Assembly: GCA_032718475.1 (NCBI GenBank)
Contig: JAUCBJ010002964.1
Span: 1-64,000, forward strand
DNA length: 64,000 bases
Direction of reading: 5' to 3'
Origin: Nemertoderma westbladi
Taxonomy: Eukaryota; Xenacoelomorpha; Nemertodermatida; Nemertodermatidae
The position numbers were made by a program, and so were the translations under genes. Below, piece by piece: positions 21,167-31,416 of this stretch; position 1 is the first letter of the stretch, and each line of letters opens with the position of its first letter. The notes under the pieces were generated by a model that saw only the letters and a program-made list of their open reading frames with translations, ran no database searches and was not told the origin of the DNA.

Positions 21167-21724
21167 CAGTGGTCTCCTTTCCTCCTGACTCCGCCTTTCT
21201 CTTCCTGATCAGCTTCCCTGCCATTTCGAACTCTCCCGATCGCTCACCTATAAGGTGGTGCCTTACCAAGGCGCAATATAAGTGAGTGATGTAGCTAGGA
21301 TGGTCTGTACAGTCCGATAATGGCCTATCTCTCTCTGAAATGCTAGGTTATTGCCGAATTTTCTTACTTTTATTTTCTAAGGTGCCAAATTTCCTAAATT
21401 CCCTAATTTTGTCCGTTACTTTAATTATGTTCCAGAATTTCTTTATTACTGTTACCATAATTTGTTCTCTTAGCCCTATTTTATTTTTAATATTTTATTT
21501 TTAATTCGATCTTAATTCTACCGTCCTACTACTTACTATTGCCTATGGATTATTCTATTTTGTAATCCACATTCTGGCCTACTCTATGGGCCTGTGCAGT
21601 ACGACAGTATGCGTCGCGTGGCCTACACGATTTATCCAGCTGTACTCACATGCCCCCCTCTCGCTACTCACTACTGACTAATATCTATACTATATATACC
21701 CTTCTACCTCTATCTCTTACTAAC

Positions 21725-22255
21725 TAGCACTACGTACTTTCTTACTAACTTCTAACTCTCTCTAACTAACTAACTAACGGTACTACGTACCCTCTAACTC
21801 TTGCTCTCTCTAACCAATGGTACTACGTACCCTCTTACTACTCTAACTCCACTAACTAACGGTACTGCGTACCCTCTTGCTAACCTCTAACTCCACTAAC
21901 TCTCTCTACTAACTAACGGTACTACGTACCCTCTTACTAACCTCTAACTCCACTAACTCTCTCTACTAACTAACGGTACTACGTACCCTCTTACTAACCT
22001 CTAACTCTTCTAACTCCACTAACTCTCTCTACTAACTAATGGTACTACGTACCCTCTTACTACTCTAACTCCACTAACTAACGGTACTACGTACCTCCTA
22101 ACTAACTAACTAACTCTAACTTTTGGTACTACATACCTCCTAACTAACTAACTAACTCTAACTTTCGGTACTACGTACCTCCTAACTAACTAACTAACTA
22201 ACTCTAACTTTCGGTACTACGTACCTCCTAACTAACTAACTAACTCTGACTCTAA
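21725..22255 (-). repeat. Minisatellite around GGTACTACGTACC
   Basis: More than ten copies of the near-palindrome GGTACTACGTACC are separated by CTAACTAAC and CTCTAACTCC spacers. Units vary from about 40 to 60 bp. The array sits inside the BEL element between the end of pol and the accessory ORFs, and every copy could fold as a small hairpin in the RNA. Confidence 0.85.
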
Positions 22256-22363
22256 TTTTTTTATTTATTTATTTTTATTTTGTGTGTGGGAAGGGCGTCT
22301 CACCCTCAATCCCACCCCCCTCAGTCCAAAACTTGGACGACTAAACTTCTCTCTAACTCCATT

Positions 22364-25300
22364 CTAAGGTGCCCCTTCTAGTAGACAGCACTTCCCTACA
22401 GCCCTCCTGTAGGTTTTTCTGTCTTTCGCACCTATCTTGCCACTTATCCACACTTCTACCGATCGGACTCTTCCATCCTCATCGGAGTAAGTTCCCACAA
22501 CTCTCGCCAACCGCCACTGGTTGTTGATGATGGTATCATCCGTGACGATCACGAGATCCCCCTCTCTTAACTCTCTGTTCGTGTTCCTCCACTTGCTTCT
22601 TCTGTGAAGTGTGGGTAGGTATTCCTCAACCCACCTCCTCCAATACTCTGCGCTTATCGCCTTAGCGACTTTCCAACTCTGGCGGGAGTGTATGTCATCT
22701 GGGTCTACACCCCGCATATCGATAGTCGCTGGCCTTTCCATTAGGAAATGGTTGGGCGTCAGCACGTCTAGTGACTCAGGGTCGTCATTCTCCAGATATA
22801 GCGGTCTGCTATTAATGATACCCTCACACTTCGCAAGTACTGTTCTCAGCACGTCTTCTGTAACCATGTGGGTGTTCATCAACTTCGTCATGAGACGCTT
22901 CGAACTACCCACGAGTCTCTCGACGCATCCTAGGGTATGCAGTGCATACGGCGTCCTCCGCTCCCACTTTACTTGTCGTCATCTCATGGCTGCCCTGACT
23001 TCCTCCCCTCCCAGGATGTCCAAGGCCTCTGCCATCTCGTTCTCCGCTCCCACAAAGTTGGTTCCAATGTCGGAGTATATTACTGCGATCGTCCCACCTT
23101 TGCGTTCTCTAAACCTTTCTAAGGCATTAATGAATGCCGATGCGGTTGCATCTTGGGTGAGTTCTATCCCTACCGCCCGCGTGTTGTTACATACGAAGAT
23201 AATACCGTAGCGTTTCTCCGTGTGCCGCATCACCTTGATCTTTATTGGCCCGAACATGTCCACACCTCAATGCGTAAATGGCGGGTCGTGATGTCTTACC
23301 CTACTCGCCGGTAGTGGTGCCATCTCCTGTATGGCTCGCTCCTTCTTCGCTCGCCGGCAGGTTTGGCACTGCCCCACTACCGCTTTTACCTTCTTCCTCA
23401 ACTGTTTGACCCAAAAGGTCCTCCTTATCTCCATGAGGGTTCGGTTGGTGCCCCCGTGCAATATCGACTTGCGGGAGTCCCAAATAATCTGGTGGACTAT
23501 CGGTGATGCTGTGGGGATGATGATGGGCTTTGGTGGTACGATGATACTGTTGTTGTATCCCACCCTAGAGTTCATTACTAGAATCCCGTCATCATTGAGT
23601 TGTGGTGACAGCGTGATTAGCTTGCTGTCCCGTCGGAGATGCTGCTGTTTACCGACGCGTTCCACCTCGTCGCCATAGTTCTTCCGTTGTTCATAGCGGA
23701 TGACTGCTTTGGCCGCTCCTTCCAGATCTATTGTTGTCGTAGTCTTTACGCCTTTGCCAACCCCCGCGAGGAAATTCCCGAAGGCTCTCCAATACGCCAC
23801 TAATTTCTTGGTCTTGTACCAACTAGAGCTGTAGCTGAGGAGTTTATCCGTCGGGTTATCGCACAGTTCTCCTGGTTTTGGTTGCACGTCCCTTATCTCC
23901 CTCACCATCTGGGAGTATATCTCTTCTCCCTCCGAATCTCCCTCTTCTCCCTCCAATACTGCTTCTCCTGAGCCCAGGTCCACCTTTCTCATCGGCGGCC
24001 AGGCCTCCTTGTCGCTCAGAAACTGTGGCCCGTGTTGCCACAATGCTTCCCTTTTTAAGAAAGTGTGGCGTGCCACGCCCCTCGATAACAAGTCCGCTGG
24101 ATTCTCGTCCGTTGGGCAGTAGTGCCACCTTTCTAATTCTGTGGTCGCCCTTATTTCATCCACCCTATTTGCGACGAATATAGTGTATCTCGTCCTCTCG
24201 TTATGTAACCAGCCAAGTACTACCACGGAATCCGTCCAGTAGTGTGTCTCCACTATGTTGGGAATAGCGTCCATTAAGTAGGCTGTGGCCCTAACTCCTA
24301 GTCTCGCTGCTGTTAACTCGAGCTTCGGAACTGATGCTGAATCTGGTGGCGTCGACTTCGCCTTGCTGAAGGCAAGTCTGGGCTTGTGAGGCCCCTCTCG
24401 TTGTACTAAATAGAGTGCCACTCCGTATGCCTCTAGTGACGCATTGGAGAACATGTGCAGATCCAGGTTCGTCATGTCCCCATCCGGGAAATACACTCGT
24501 GGCATGCTGTATGTTCCCATATGCTCCAAACCTTCTGTCCACTTACACCACCGTTTCCTGATCTCTTCTGGTACCTCTACGTCCCACTCATCCTTAAGTT
24601 TGTATACTTTCTTAAGTATCTGTTTCCCTGTGACTAGTAGTGGGGATGCTAGGCCTAGGGGATCGTATATCCTTGCTATATACGACACATAGCCCCTCTT
24701 TGTGTGGATGTCTGCGCCCTCCTGGCTCAACTGGTACTTCAGTTCATCAGTCTCTCTGTTCCACACGATTCCCAGTGCCTTCTGTTGAGACTCTATTCTC
24801 TTGTTCGCCATGTCCTGCCCCTTTGCTGTTGTGGGATTATCCATGGTCGATCCTGGTCTCTCATCTTTTATCGCCTTGATAAATTCCTTCGAACTGGATT
24901 GGAATTTGGTTAGGTTGAAGCCGGATCCTTTAAGGATGTCGCGAACCTCGCGCCCTGTGTCCGGTAGCTCCTTAACCGTATTTCCAGACTCCATCCCGTC
25001 GTCTACGTAGAAGCCGCGTCGAATCATATCGACGGCTCTAACACTGTATTTATCTTCCTTTCCCTTTACTGTGTCTCTTACGGCCATAGTCGTCGTAAAT
25101 GAAGACGACTTGGCTCCCATATTCTGTACTATCATCTTGTACATCGGTATTGTCGACGGTTCCACGTCGCCGTTGTACCATAGGAAGCGTTGACTGTCAA
25201 TATCCTCTTCCGTCACACGGACTTGGTTGAACATGCCTTCTATGTCACAGGTGAAGGCGTGTTTCCCATTTCTAAATCTAAGTAGGACCTCTATCCCTGA

Positions 25301-26299
25301 GTTGTATATGTTGGGACCCTCTAGCAGATAGTTGTTTAGGCATTTTCCATTGGTCTTTGCCGACGCGTCCACTACCATCCGCAGCTTACCTTTCTTTGGA
25401 TCTAAAGCCATGTGGAGTGGCAGGTAATATGTCCTGTCCGTGTTCAGTTCGTCGACCGGTAACTCCACGGCCCATCCTTTCTCGACGTACTTTCTGATTG
25501 TCTTGTGGATGTACTCATTCTTTTCGGGGCTCCGTTTTAACGTCTGTTTCAACTTACGAAGCCTCGTGAGCACCATCCCTTTATTATCGGGCAGTGGTAG
25601 CTTTGGTAGCTTCCATACCATTCCTATGGTATACCGCCCCTCTTCGCATCTCATAGACTCCTCTACGCTCTGCTGGGCCTGCTTGTCTTCTACCGAGGTC
25701 CCGACCCCGGTTTCCTTTAGCCCCTCAAAATCCTGTCTGAGCAGTCTCTTGAGCTGTTCCTCCGCTCTCTCATCCTCTATTTCTTGCTTGGTTCCCGCGA
25801 ACATGCATCCCGATGTCTCCGACATCCTAAATGGTATCTTACTCTTAATTGGGCCGCTCAGTGTCCACCCGAACGGTGTTAATATGGCCACCGGGTCACA
25901 CTGCTTGTCTTCGCCGAAGACCATTTGCATTCTTTCGTGGGCCGTCGGGCAGTCCATTCCTACTATGATGGATACTTTCCTAACGTCCACCTCTGGGATT
26001 GAGAAGTCGATATCATCCAGGAATTTATATTGTTCAACCTCGATGTTGGTTGGCCGCCTGGCATTGATATTTATTGACTCTATCACTTGGATGGGGTTGA
26101 TGGTCGCCCCGTAGTCGCATCCCGGTGCCACCGCTGCAATTGCACACCGTCCGGTCCTCATCTCCAGGACCTCATCTTTGCTAGAGATTGTTGTTACCCC
26201 CATTCTACTTGGCCTCGTTCTCAATCCTATCTCTTCGGCCACCCAATTTTCGATTAATGTGAAGGCAGCTCCACTATCGACCAGCATCAGTGTGGTCAC
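22364..26299 (-). pseudogene. BEL/Pao Pol: protease, RT, RNase H, integrase, DUF5641, with two in-frame UGA codons
   Basis: The frame is continuous except for UGA at 23267-23269 and 22979-22981. The protease active site is LMLVDSGAAFTLI (residues 4-16). RT is centred on FYVDD (Y431-D434), preceded by CDIEGMFNQVRV. RNase H has PKLELTAARLG, YWTDSVVVLGWL and NPADLLSRG, but its first catalytic Asp is Asn619 (HMFSNAS). The integrase zinc region has HGGTNRTLMEIRRTFW...CQTC. The catalytic triad is D1014, D1077 and E1127, spread across the two stops. The C-terminus (YRRAVGKCCLLEG) is DUF5641. The product would copy and integrate the element. Two stops and the RNase H substitution suggest this copy is dead unless stops are read through. 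Confidence 0.9.
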
Positions 26300-28150
26300 T
26301 TATCGATTGCCTTCTCCAATCACCCGCACTGGTACTACCCCAAGTAGCACCGTTCCTCTCTTCTTCGCCCCTACCGTGCTCGTTGCCATCGTTTGGCCTT
26401 TGCTTTGACCGAACTTAATTGGCGTCTCCTTGCATTGCCTGGCTCTATGCCCACTCATCACACATCGCGAGCAGATCTCGTTTCTCGCCGCGTATTCTAC
26501 CTGATCTTCCCTGGGTAGCGCTTGCCAGTACCTGCAGTTCATGGTTTGATGAAGCGCATTTGTATGTAGCTGGCATTTGCTCTTTGGGTTGTAGCTGTCC
26601 TTGTACAGTGCATTGCGTATCGCAGTTGCATTTGCACCAAAGTCCCTACTATTCTTATTGTTTGGGTTCGGCGTACTGGTCGTACTGGGGTTGTATTTAT
26701 TTGTGTTGTTATCTTTCCCCTGTCCGCTCCATGATGTGGTCTTACCCCCGGCTACCTGTGGACTTGCAGTCCCCTGCGTCGCTGCGTATGGCAGTGATTG
26801 CCTGAGCTTTGGTAATGCGTTTGACGTGTTGTGTTCTGGTTTCGGCCTATGGTAATCGGTTCTTGATCCCTTTCTCAGGCTGTCCTCACTATAGACTGGG
26901 TCGGTTATTAATTCGGCTTCGTAATTTAAGAAGCTCGACATTTCTTCTAAACCCGGTTCCGCACCCTTCCTATCTCGAGTGGAGAAAGCGATTTTCCTCC
27001 ACTTGTTGCGCAGCCATATCGGTAGTGCCTGCGCTATCGTGGTGATGTTGTTGGACGCGTTGAGTTCATATGGCGCGTCTAGCGTTTTTAGCACGATTAG
27101 CGCCTTCTCAACTTTGTTAGCGAATGTCTTTATGCTAAAGGGGTTATCCTGTAGGCCACCCGATGTTATGCCCCTCAGGGTTTGCCGGATGATCTTGGCC
27201 GGGTGCCCGTATTCCCTGTCCAGTGCCCGCCATGCCATCGTGAAGCCGCCCTCTATGCCCTGGTATTGCCTCACGATGTCGTATGCTGGGCCTCCTGTGT
27301 ATACTTGCAGATATTTTAGGCACTCCGCCTGCGTCAAGTTCTTTGTTGGTATTTCGTTACTATACATGCGCCGAAACTGTAGATATTCTTCCGGCCTGCT
27401 CCCATCGAATTTGAATGGTTCCACGGGTGGTAGCTCGATCCTAGTTTTTAGCGCATCGATTAACGTGGCCATTCCCATCGCCTGCGCTTCCAATGGGTTC
27501 GATGGATGTTGCATAGTTTCTCCTGTTGGGTGCGGTCCGTCCGTCCTATTTTCTGCCCTCCTCTGGCTTGGGTATATCATTGGGGGTAGCGGCCCCCTCC
27601 ATACTTCTGTGTCGCATGATCTATTTTTATCCAAGGGGTTCGTTGTTCTTACTCCTGTCAGGGTATATTGTTGATATTGTGATGGGGGAATGTCACCCTG
27701 CCCCCCCCCCCCCCCCCCCACCGGTATGTTTGGTACTGGGGTTGATGTTAATATATTGGGGCCCATGCATCTATCCGCAATAATTCCCCCCTCTCCTGGG
27801 TATATGTTATGTCCTTGCATGCTGTAGTCATACTGCTGTACTGGTACCGGTATAGGCCTATCAGCTTCTGGCCTGCCTACCGGTATGTATTCCGCGACCT
27901 CCGGGTTTAATCCTGTCGTCCGCGCTATCCTATCGCCTACATTATTTCTGCCAGCATGGCCTATAGTATGTGCAGTAAGGCCTACAGTATGTCCTACAGT
28001 CTGTATGTGTTGCTCGGGATCGAAGTTTATTCTTCTCGAGTAATCCTCCCCACGGCTACAGTATTCTCGATCGGTAGGTAGATCCCGTTGGAAAGTTTCT
28101 CTTCGACCCCCTCTACTGCTCTCGTCCTCGTACCGGTACATCCAGTACAC
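26300..28150 (-). CDS. BEL/Pao Gag with DUF1759-like region and zinc knuckles
   Basis: 616 codons. A low-complexity N-terminus has a poly-Gly run encoded by a 19-base homopolymer (27701-27719). A DUF1759-like capsid region follows (about 240-415; PFKFDGSRPEEYLQFRRM and LDREYGHPAKIIRQTL). The end carries CQLHTNALHQTMNC and a perfect CCHC knuckle CSRCVMSGHRARQC (about 567). It binds and packages the RNA in related elements. The frame opens with GTG; the first ATG is at codon 4. It ends at a UAA (26300-26302) in frame with pol. That stop falls inside the first strands of the protease domain, so it looks like a nonsense change rather than a designed gag-pol boundary. Confidence 0.85.
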   Translation of the reverse strand: MYWMYRYEDESSRGGRRETFQRDLPTDREYCSRGEDYSRRINFDPEQHIQTVGHTVGLTAHTIGHAGRNNVGDRIARTTGLNPEVAEYIPVGRPEADRPIPVPVQQYDYSMQGHNIYPGEGGIIADRCMGPNILTSTPVPNIPVGGGGGGQGDIPPSQYQQYTLTGVRTTNPLDKNRSCDTEVWRGPLPPMIYPSQRRAENRTDGPHPTGETMQHPSNPLEAQAMGMATLIDALKTRIELPPVEPFKFDGSRPEEYLQFRRMYSNEIPTKNLTQAECLKYLQVYTGGPAYDIVRQYQGIEGGFTMAWRALDREYGHPAKIIRQTLRGITSGGLQDNPFSIKTFANKVEKALIVLKTLDAPYELNASNNITTIAQALPIWLRNKWRKIAFSTRDRKGAEPGLEEMSSFLNYEAELITDPVYSEDSLRKGSRTDYHRPKPEHNTSNALPKLRQSLPYAATQGTASPQVAGGKTTSWSGQGKDNNTNKYNPSTTSTPNPNNKNSRDFGANATAIRNALYKDSYNPKSKCQLHTNALHQTMNCRYWQALPREDQVEYAARNEICSRCVMSGHRARQCKETPIKFGQSKGQTMATSTVGAKKRGTVLLGVVPVRVIGEGNR

Positions 28151-28250
28151 CCCTCTCTCGACGCGTAGTGCGCCTCATCAGTTCGCGTTTCTCCGGGACG
28201 ACGGCAATCTCCCGAAGTTCGACCCCACCGACTCTCCCTTTCCATCTCGA

Positions 28251-29261
28251 CTACCGACGGCTCGCTATCCGTCCTTGCTCTCCTATTGTTCGCGGCGATA
28301 CTTCTCCAACTGTCTTCTCTTCTTCTCTTCTTCTCTTTTCAGTGCAGTGTTCCCTTCCGTGAGATCTCTCGTCGACCTCCCGGTTAAACTCCACTGTTCT
28401 TCTTCCCTCTTCTGATCGGGCTCGACGCTTCGTCCGCCCTCTCGTGACGTCAATCTGGTCAATCGCAATCCCCCTATTACTCTCCGTCGCCGGGTGTTGC
28501 GGTTTACCTAATTCGGCCCGCACATTATCCGCCGATGCCTGTGGGACACTCTCTGCCCCCCCCCCTCTCGCCGCTAACCTGTTGCTGTGGGGTTCCCGTA
28601 GTCCCCCCCCACTCGCCACTAACTTCCCGTTGTGGGGCTCCTGCAGCCCCCCCCCCCCCCACTCGCCACATATCACACCGCTACCTCTTACTCCACTTCT
28701 ACACCCCTCTCCAGTCGACACAACGTTTCTACTGCGGCTAGGTCTACTCACCCCCGCCTCTCTCTCTACTACTACCTGGCCTCTTTCGGGTTGGCTCAAC
28801 CCCGCCACCTCCTGCCTACTAACTACGTGGCCTGCCAGGCCGCCGTCGGGTTGACTCAACTCCGCCACCTCCTGCCTACTAACTACGTGGCCTACCAGGC
28901 CGCCACCTGTCGTGTTATACACGTCCGACGCGTCCACATTAATAGCACCACCGGTATTGCCATCAGTTAGATCAATTAAGTCTTCTAACTCAATTAAATT
29001 ATTTTGTGCACCCAAATTAGAAATGGAATTATTTTGTTCGTTTGAAATAAGATTATTTGAATTATGTTGTGTGGCTACGTTATTTGAATTATTTTGTAAA
29101 TTCGAATTTGGGTCATTATTTAAATTATTTGGATTATTTTGCGTAACTACGTTATTTGAATTATTTCCTACATCAACATTAGAATCGTTCGGATTTAAAT
29201 TTAAATTACTACCACTAGGTAAAATATTTCCTGCAATAAAAGTTTGGTTAGAATTATCCAA
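28251..29261 (-). CDS. Unidentified Asn-rich ORF upstream of gag in the BEL element
   Basis: 336 codons with no recognised domain. The N-terminal 90 residues are rich in Asn (NNSNNVATQHNSNNLISNEQ). Then come tandem copies of a block around GHVVSRQEVAELSQP and of EPH(N/S)-containing blocks, and a strongly basic/acidic end. There is no ATG at the start: the frame is open across the poly-G run at 29308-29326 and lines up with the end of the preceding ORF if that run changes length. It may therefore be the second half of one longer protein. Confidence 0.5.
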   Translation of the reverse strand: MDNSNQTFIAGNILPSGSNLNLNPNDSNVDVGNNSNNVVTQNNPNNLNNDPNSNLQNNSNNVATQHNSNNLISNEQNNSISNLGAQNNLIELEDLIDLTDGNTGGAINVDASDVYNTTGGGLVGHVVSRQEVAELSQPDGGLAGHVVSRQEVAGLSQPERGQVVVEREAGVSRPSRSRNVVSTGEGCRSGVRGSGVICGEWGGGGLQEPHNGKLVASGGGLREPHSNRLAARGGGAESVPQASADNVRAELGKPQHPATESNRGIAIDQIDVTRGRTKRRARSEEGRRTVEFNREVDERSHGREHCTEKRRREEEKTVGEVSPRTIGEQGRIASRR

Positions 29262-29287
29262 TACGGTACTATTAATATTAACGTCGC

Positions 29288-30781
29288 CTACTCTAGTATT
29301 ATTATTACCCCCCCCCCCCCCCCCCCGCCCGTACGGTCACACCAGTCTCGGGTTTGTCGTGCGGTCCCTGTAAGTGGGGTATTAATAAATGTTTCCACGA
29401 CCCCTGGTTCCTCATAAACACTCGAGCCAGCCTCACTCTCCGACAATCCCATCCGCGCCAACTCCAGTTTGCGCTTCTGTCTAGTTTGGTACTGTATAAG
29501 CCCACTTAAACGCGTATGTAAATCATCCCGCACACGCTGCCCCTGTTCCATTCTCTCCTTATTTTCCCGCGTGCTCTGCTCGGCCAGTTCCCTCTCTCTT
29601 ACAACTCTCTTCATTCGTCTCGCCTCCCTCGCTACCTCACGCTCTTTACGTTCCGCCTCGCGCTCTTTACGTTCCGCCTCGCGCTCTTTACGTTCCACCT
29701 CGCGCCTTTCACGTTCACTCTCCTCTCTCGCCTCACGCTCTTTACGTTCACTCTCCTCTCTCGCCTCACGCTCTTTACGTTCACTCTCCTCTCTCGCCTC
29801 ACGCTCTTCTTGTTCCTTCCTTCCTATTTCTTCACACTCCCTAAAGCTTCTCGCGGCCTTCTCGGCCCTCTCTCCGGTCTCTCTAACCAGTTCCATTTCC
29901 TTCTCTAATAGCGCTCTCCCCTCCTCTAACTGTCTCTCTACTTCTCTCTGGCCTTGCGCTATCAGATCGAGATGGTACACCGCATTTATTTCCCTCACCC
30001 GTCTTTCTTTTGCGGAGGATGTAGCAGACTTATTGGTTGTGATGGATTCCCTCTGCCTTCCCGTTCTACTAACTTTCCCCCTCCTCCCGGAACTTCCTCC
30101 GACCGACGAGACCGAATCCTCGGGGTTAACCTCGGATTCGCCCTCCTCAGGTCTCCTCCAACCCACTAATTTTGCTCCCCGGGCATCGACTAAGTATGGC
30201 CCTATGTACACTACACTAGGCTGCATACCCCTACACTCCCATAGATCATGCAGTTCGCTGGCAACCCCTCTCGCTCTGTCCTCGGCTAGTTCTCTCTGCC
30301 TAAAGCGCAGTAAATAGTTAAAGTGTTCGTTCGACTCACCTAGTCTTTTCTTTAACTTTACCTCGCCTACTTTCGCCCCTCCTTTGGCCTCTTTAAGTAG
30401 TTTCCGGGTCGCGTTGTAGGCCCGTTGAAGTCGATCGCTGACCCCAACGTCCTCATTGCCGACCTCTCCTCCATCTCTCCGGGTCCGGCGTCGTACCGTC
30501 GGCCCCACCGTCGCCGTTCCGGTGGGCCACCCGTCGCCCTCAGCCTGTGGCTGGCCGGCGACGTTAGTATGTTGACCCTCACTCCGTGCCGACTCGTCTT
30601 TCTCCTCTCCCGTCTCGCTTTCTCCTCGTAGACGGTCCCCCACATCTTGGTTCGCCGGGTCGTTCGTCGTCGGTGTGGCGTTGACCGGCGTCGTGGGCCT
30701 ATATCGTCTCATCGCGGCCTCGCGGATCGTTAGGTCTCCGTCCGGGGTCCGCGGCGGTGTCGTCTCCCTCCCTTGGCTCAT
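29288..30781 (-). CDS. First ORF of the BEL element: charged coiled-coil protein of unknown function
   Basis: 497 codons starting with ATG only 69 bases after the 5' LTR. A central region around 190-200 is globular-looking (VVYIGPYLVDARGAKLVGWR). Residues of about 270-420 form a long charged coiled coil with repeats of REAREESERKE and EAERKERE, encoded by near-exact DNA repeats (29640-29810). The reading ends just after a poly-Gly stretch encoded by a 19-base G/C run. A coiled-coil protein before the DUF1759 gag is not part of the usual BEL gag-pol plan. The second BEL element here also has a coiled coil N-terminal to its gag, so the two may be related. Confidence 0.65.
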   Translation of the reverse strand: MSQGRETTPPRTPDGDLTIREAAMRRYRPTTPVNATPTTNDPANQDVGDRLRGESETGEEKDESARSEGQHTNVAGQPQAEGDGWPTGTATVGPTVRRRTRRDGGEVGNEDVGVSDRLQRAYNATRKLLKEAKGGAKVGEVKLKKRLGESNEHFNYLLRFRQRELAEDRARGVASELHDLWECRGMQPSVVYIGPYLVDARGAKLVGWRRPEEGESEVNPEDSVSSVGGSSGRRGKVSRTGRQRESITTNKSATSSAKERRVREINAVYHLDLIAQGQREVERQLEEGRALLEKEMELVRETGERAEKAARSFRECEEIGRKEQEEREAREESERKEREAREESERKEREAREESERERREVERKEREAERKEREAERKEREVAREARRMKRVVRERELAEQSTRENKERMEQGQRVRDDLHTRLSGLIQYQTRQKRKLELARMGLSESEAGSSVYEEPGVVETFINTPLTGTARQTRDWCDRTGGGGGGGVIIILE

Positions 30782-30849
30782 CTTTGTACTTTAGATTGGT
30801 GGCTGGTAGTCACTGTTTAACTAGGGGCGGCAGCTTGGGTTTTAATCAC

Positions 30850-31411
30850 TGTGACGGGATCCACGAAGGATCCCGATTTTTCCGGTTTATCAATCTACGT
30901 GTCCCCGCCGTGTGTGAAAGGTGAAAAGAGTTTGTGTTGTTCGTCGTATATAATCCTTGGGTATAATAGTATAGATGAATGATGATAATATAGAATTGGT
31001 AATATAGTAAACGGAAGGCGGGAAACGGTGATTAAAGTCCCGGTACTTCCCTAGCTAAACTAACCTAACTAACACCAAATGATACACTGACTAAATGATA
31101 CACTGACTAAATGATAGCTGTACTGATAATATATTGCACGGTTGGCCAAGTTACGCTACTCAGCCGGTGCCTTCCCCCCATTGGCTAATAACCCTGTTGT
31201 CGCCCCTTTTCCTCCCCAGTAGTGCTTCCCTTCGCCCCTGCTATTCTCTCTCTTTCAGGGGTGTAACCCCTGACCCCTATTGTGTGTGTGTTTCTCCTTC
31301 CCACTTTGTAGGGGTGACACGAGGTTGATATTGGTAATCAACCTCGTGTTCCCAATATTGCTTAACGGCTCACTCTATGGGGTTAGGTTAGCGGAATTGG
31401 ATAAGCTAACA
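30850..31411 (-). repeat. 5' LTR of the BEL/Pao provirus
   Basis: 562 bp, TGT...ACA, near-identical to 17417-17980. The first ORF starts 68 bases downstream. The sequence just inside the LTR does not begin with the usual TGG of a tRNA primer-binding site, so the primer is not evident. Confidence 0.97.
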
Positions 31412-31416
31412 GAAGA

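Larger units (their letters stand above)
17417..31411 (-). mobile_element. Complete BEL/Pao LTR retrotransposon (14.0 kb) with extra ORFs
   Basis: Two near-identical LTRs (562 and 564 bp, TGT...ACA) flank the element, and a perfect 5-bp duplication GAAGA sits at 17412-17416 and 31412-31416. Reading on the minus strand, the order is two unidentified ORFs, gag, then protease, RT, RNase H, integrase and DUF5641. A minisatellite, an exonuclease-like ORF, a triple zinc-knuckle ORF, a polypurine tract and the 3' LTR follow. Gag with a DUF1759-like region and pol ending in DUF5641 are BEL/Pao hallmarks. About 14 kb is long for this superfamily, whose members are commonly around half that. LTRs differ at only a handful of positions, so insertion was recent. 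Yet the coding region has in-frame stops and frameshifts at homopolymers. Confidence 0.95.

Noticed and set aside
29469-30317. Plus-strand 282-codon Ser/Leu/Arg frame
   Set aside because: It is the antisense shadow of the coiled-coil ORF; its repeats mirror the GAR-rich coding repeats on the other strand.
30800-30849. tRNA primer-binding site next to the 5' LTR
   Set aside because: The sequence adjoining the LTR starts GTGATTAAAACCC and shows no convincing match to a tRNA 3' end beginning with TGG.
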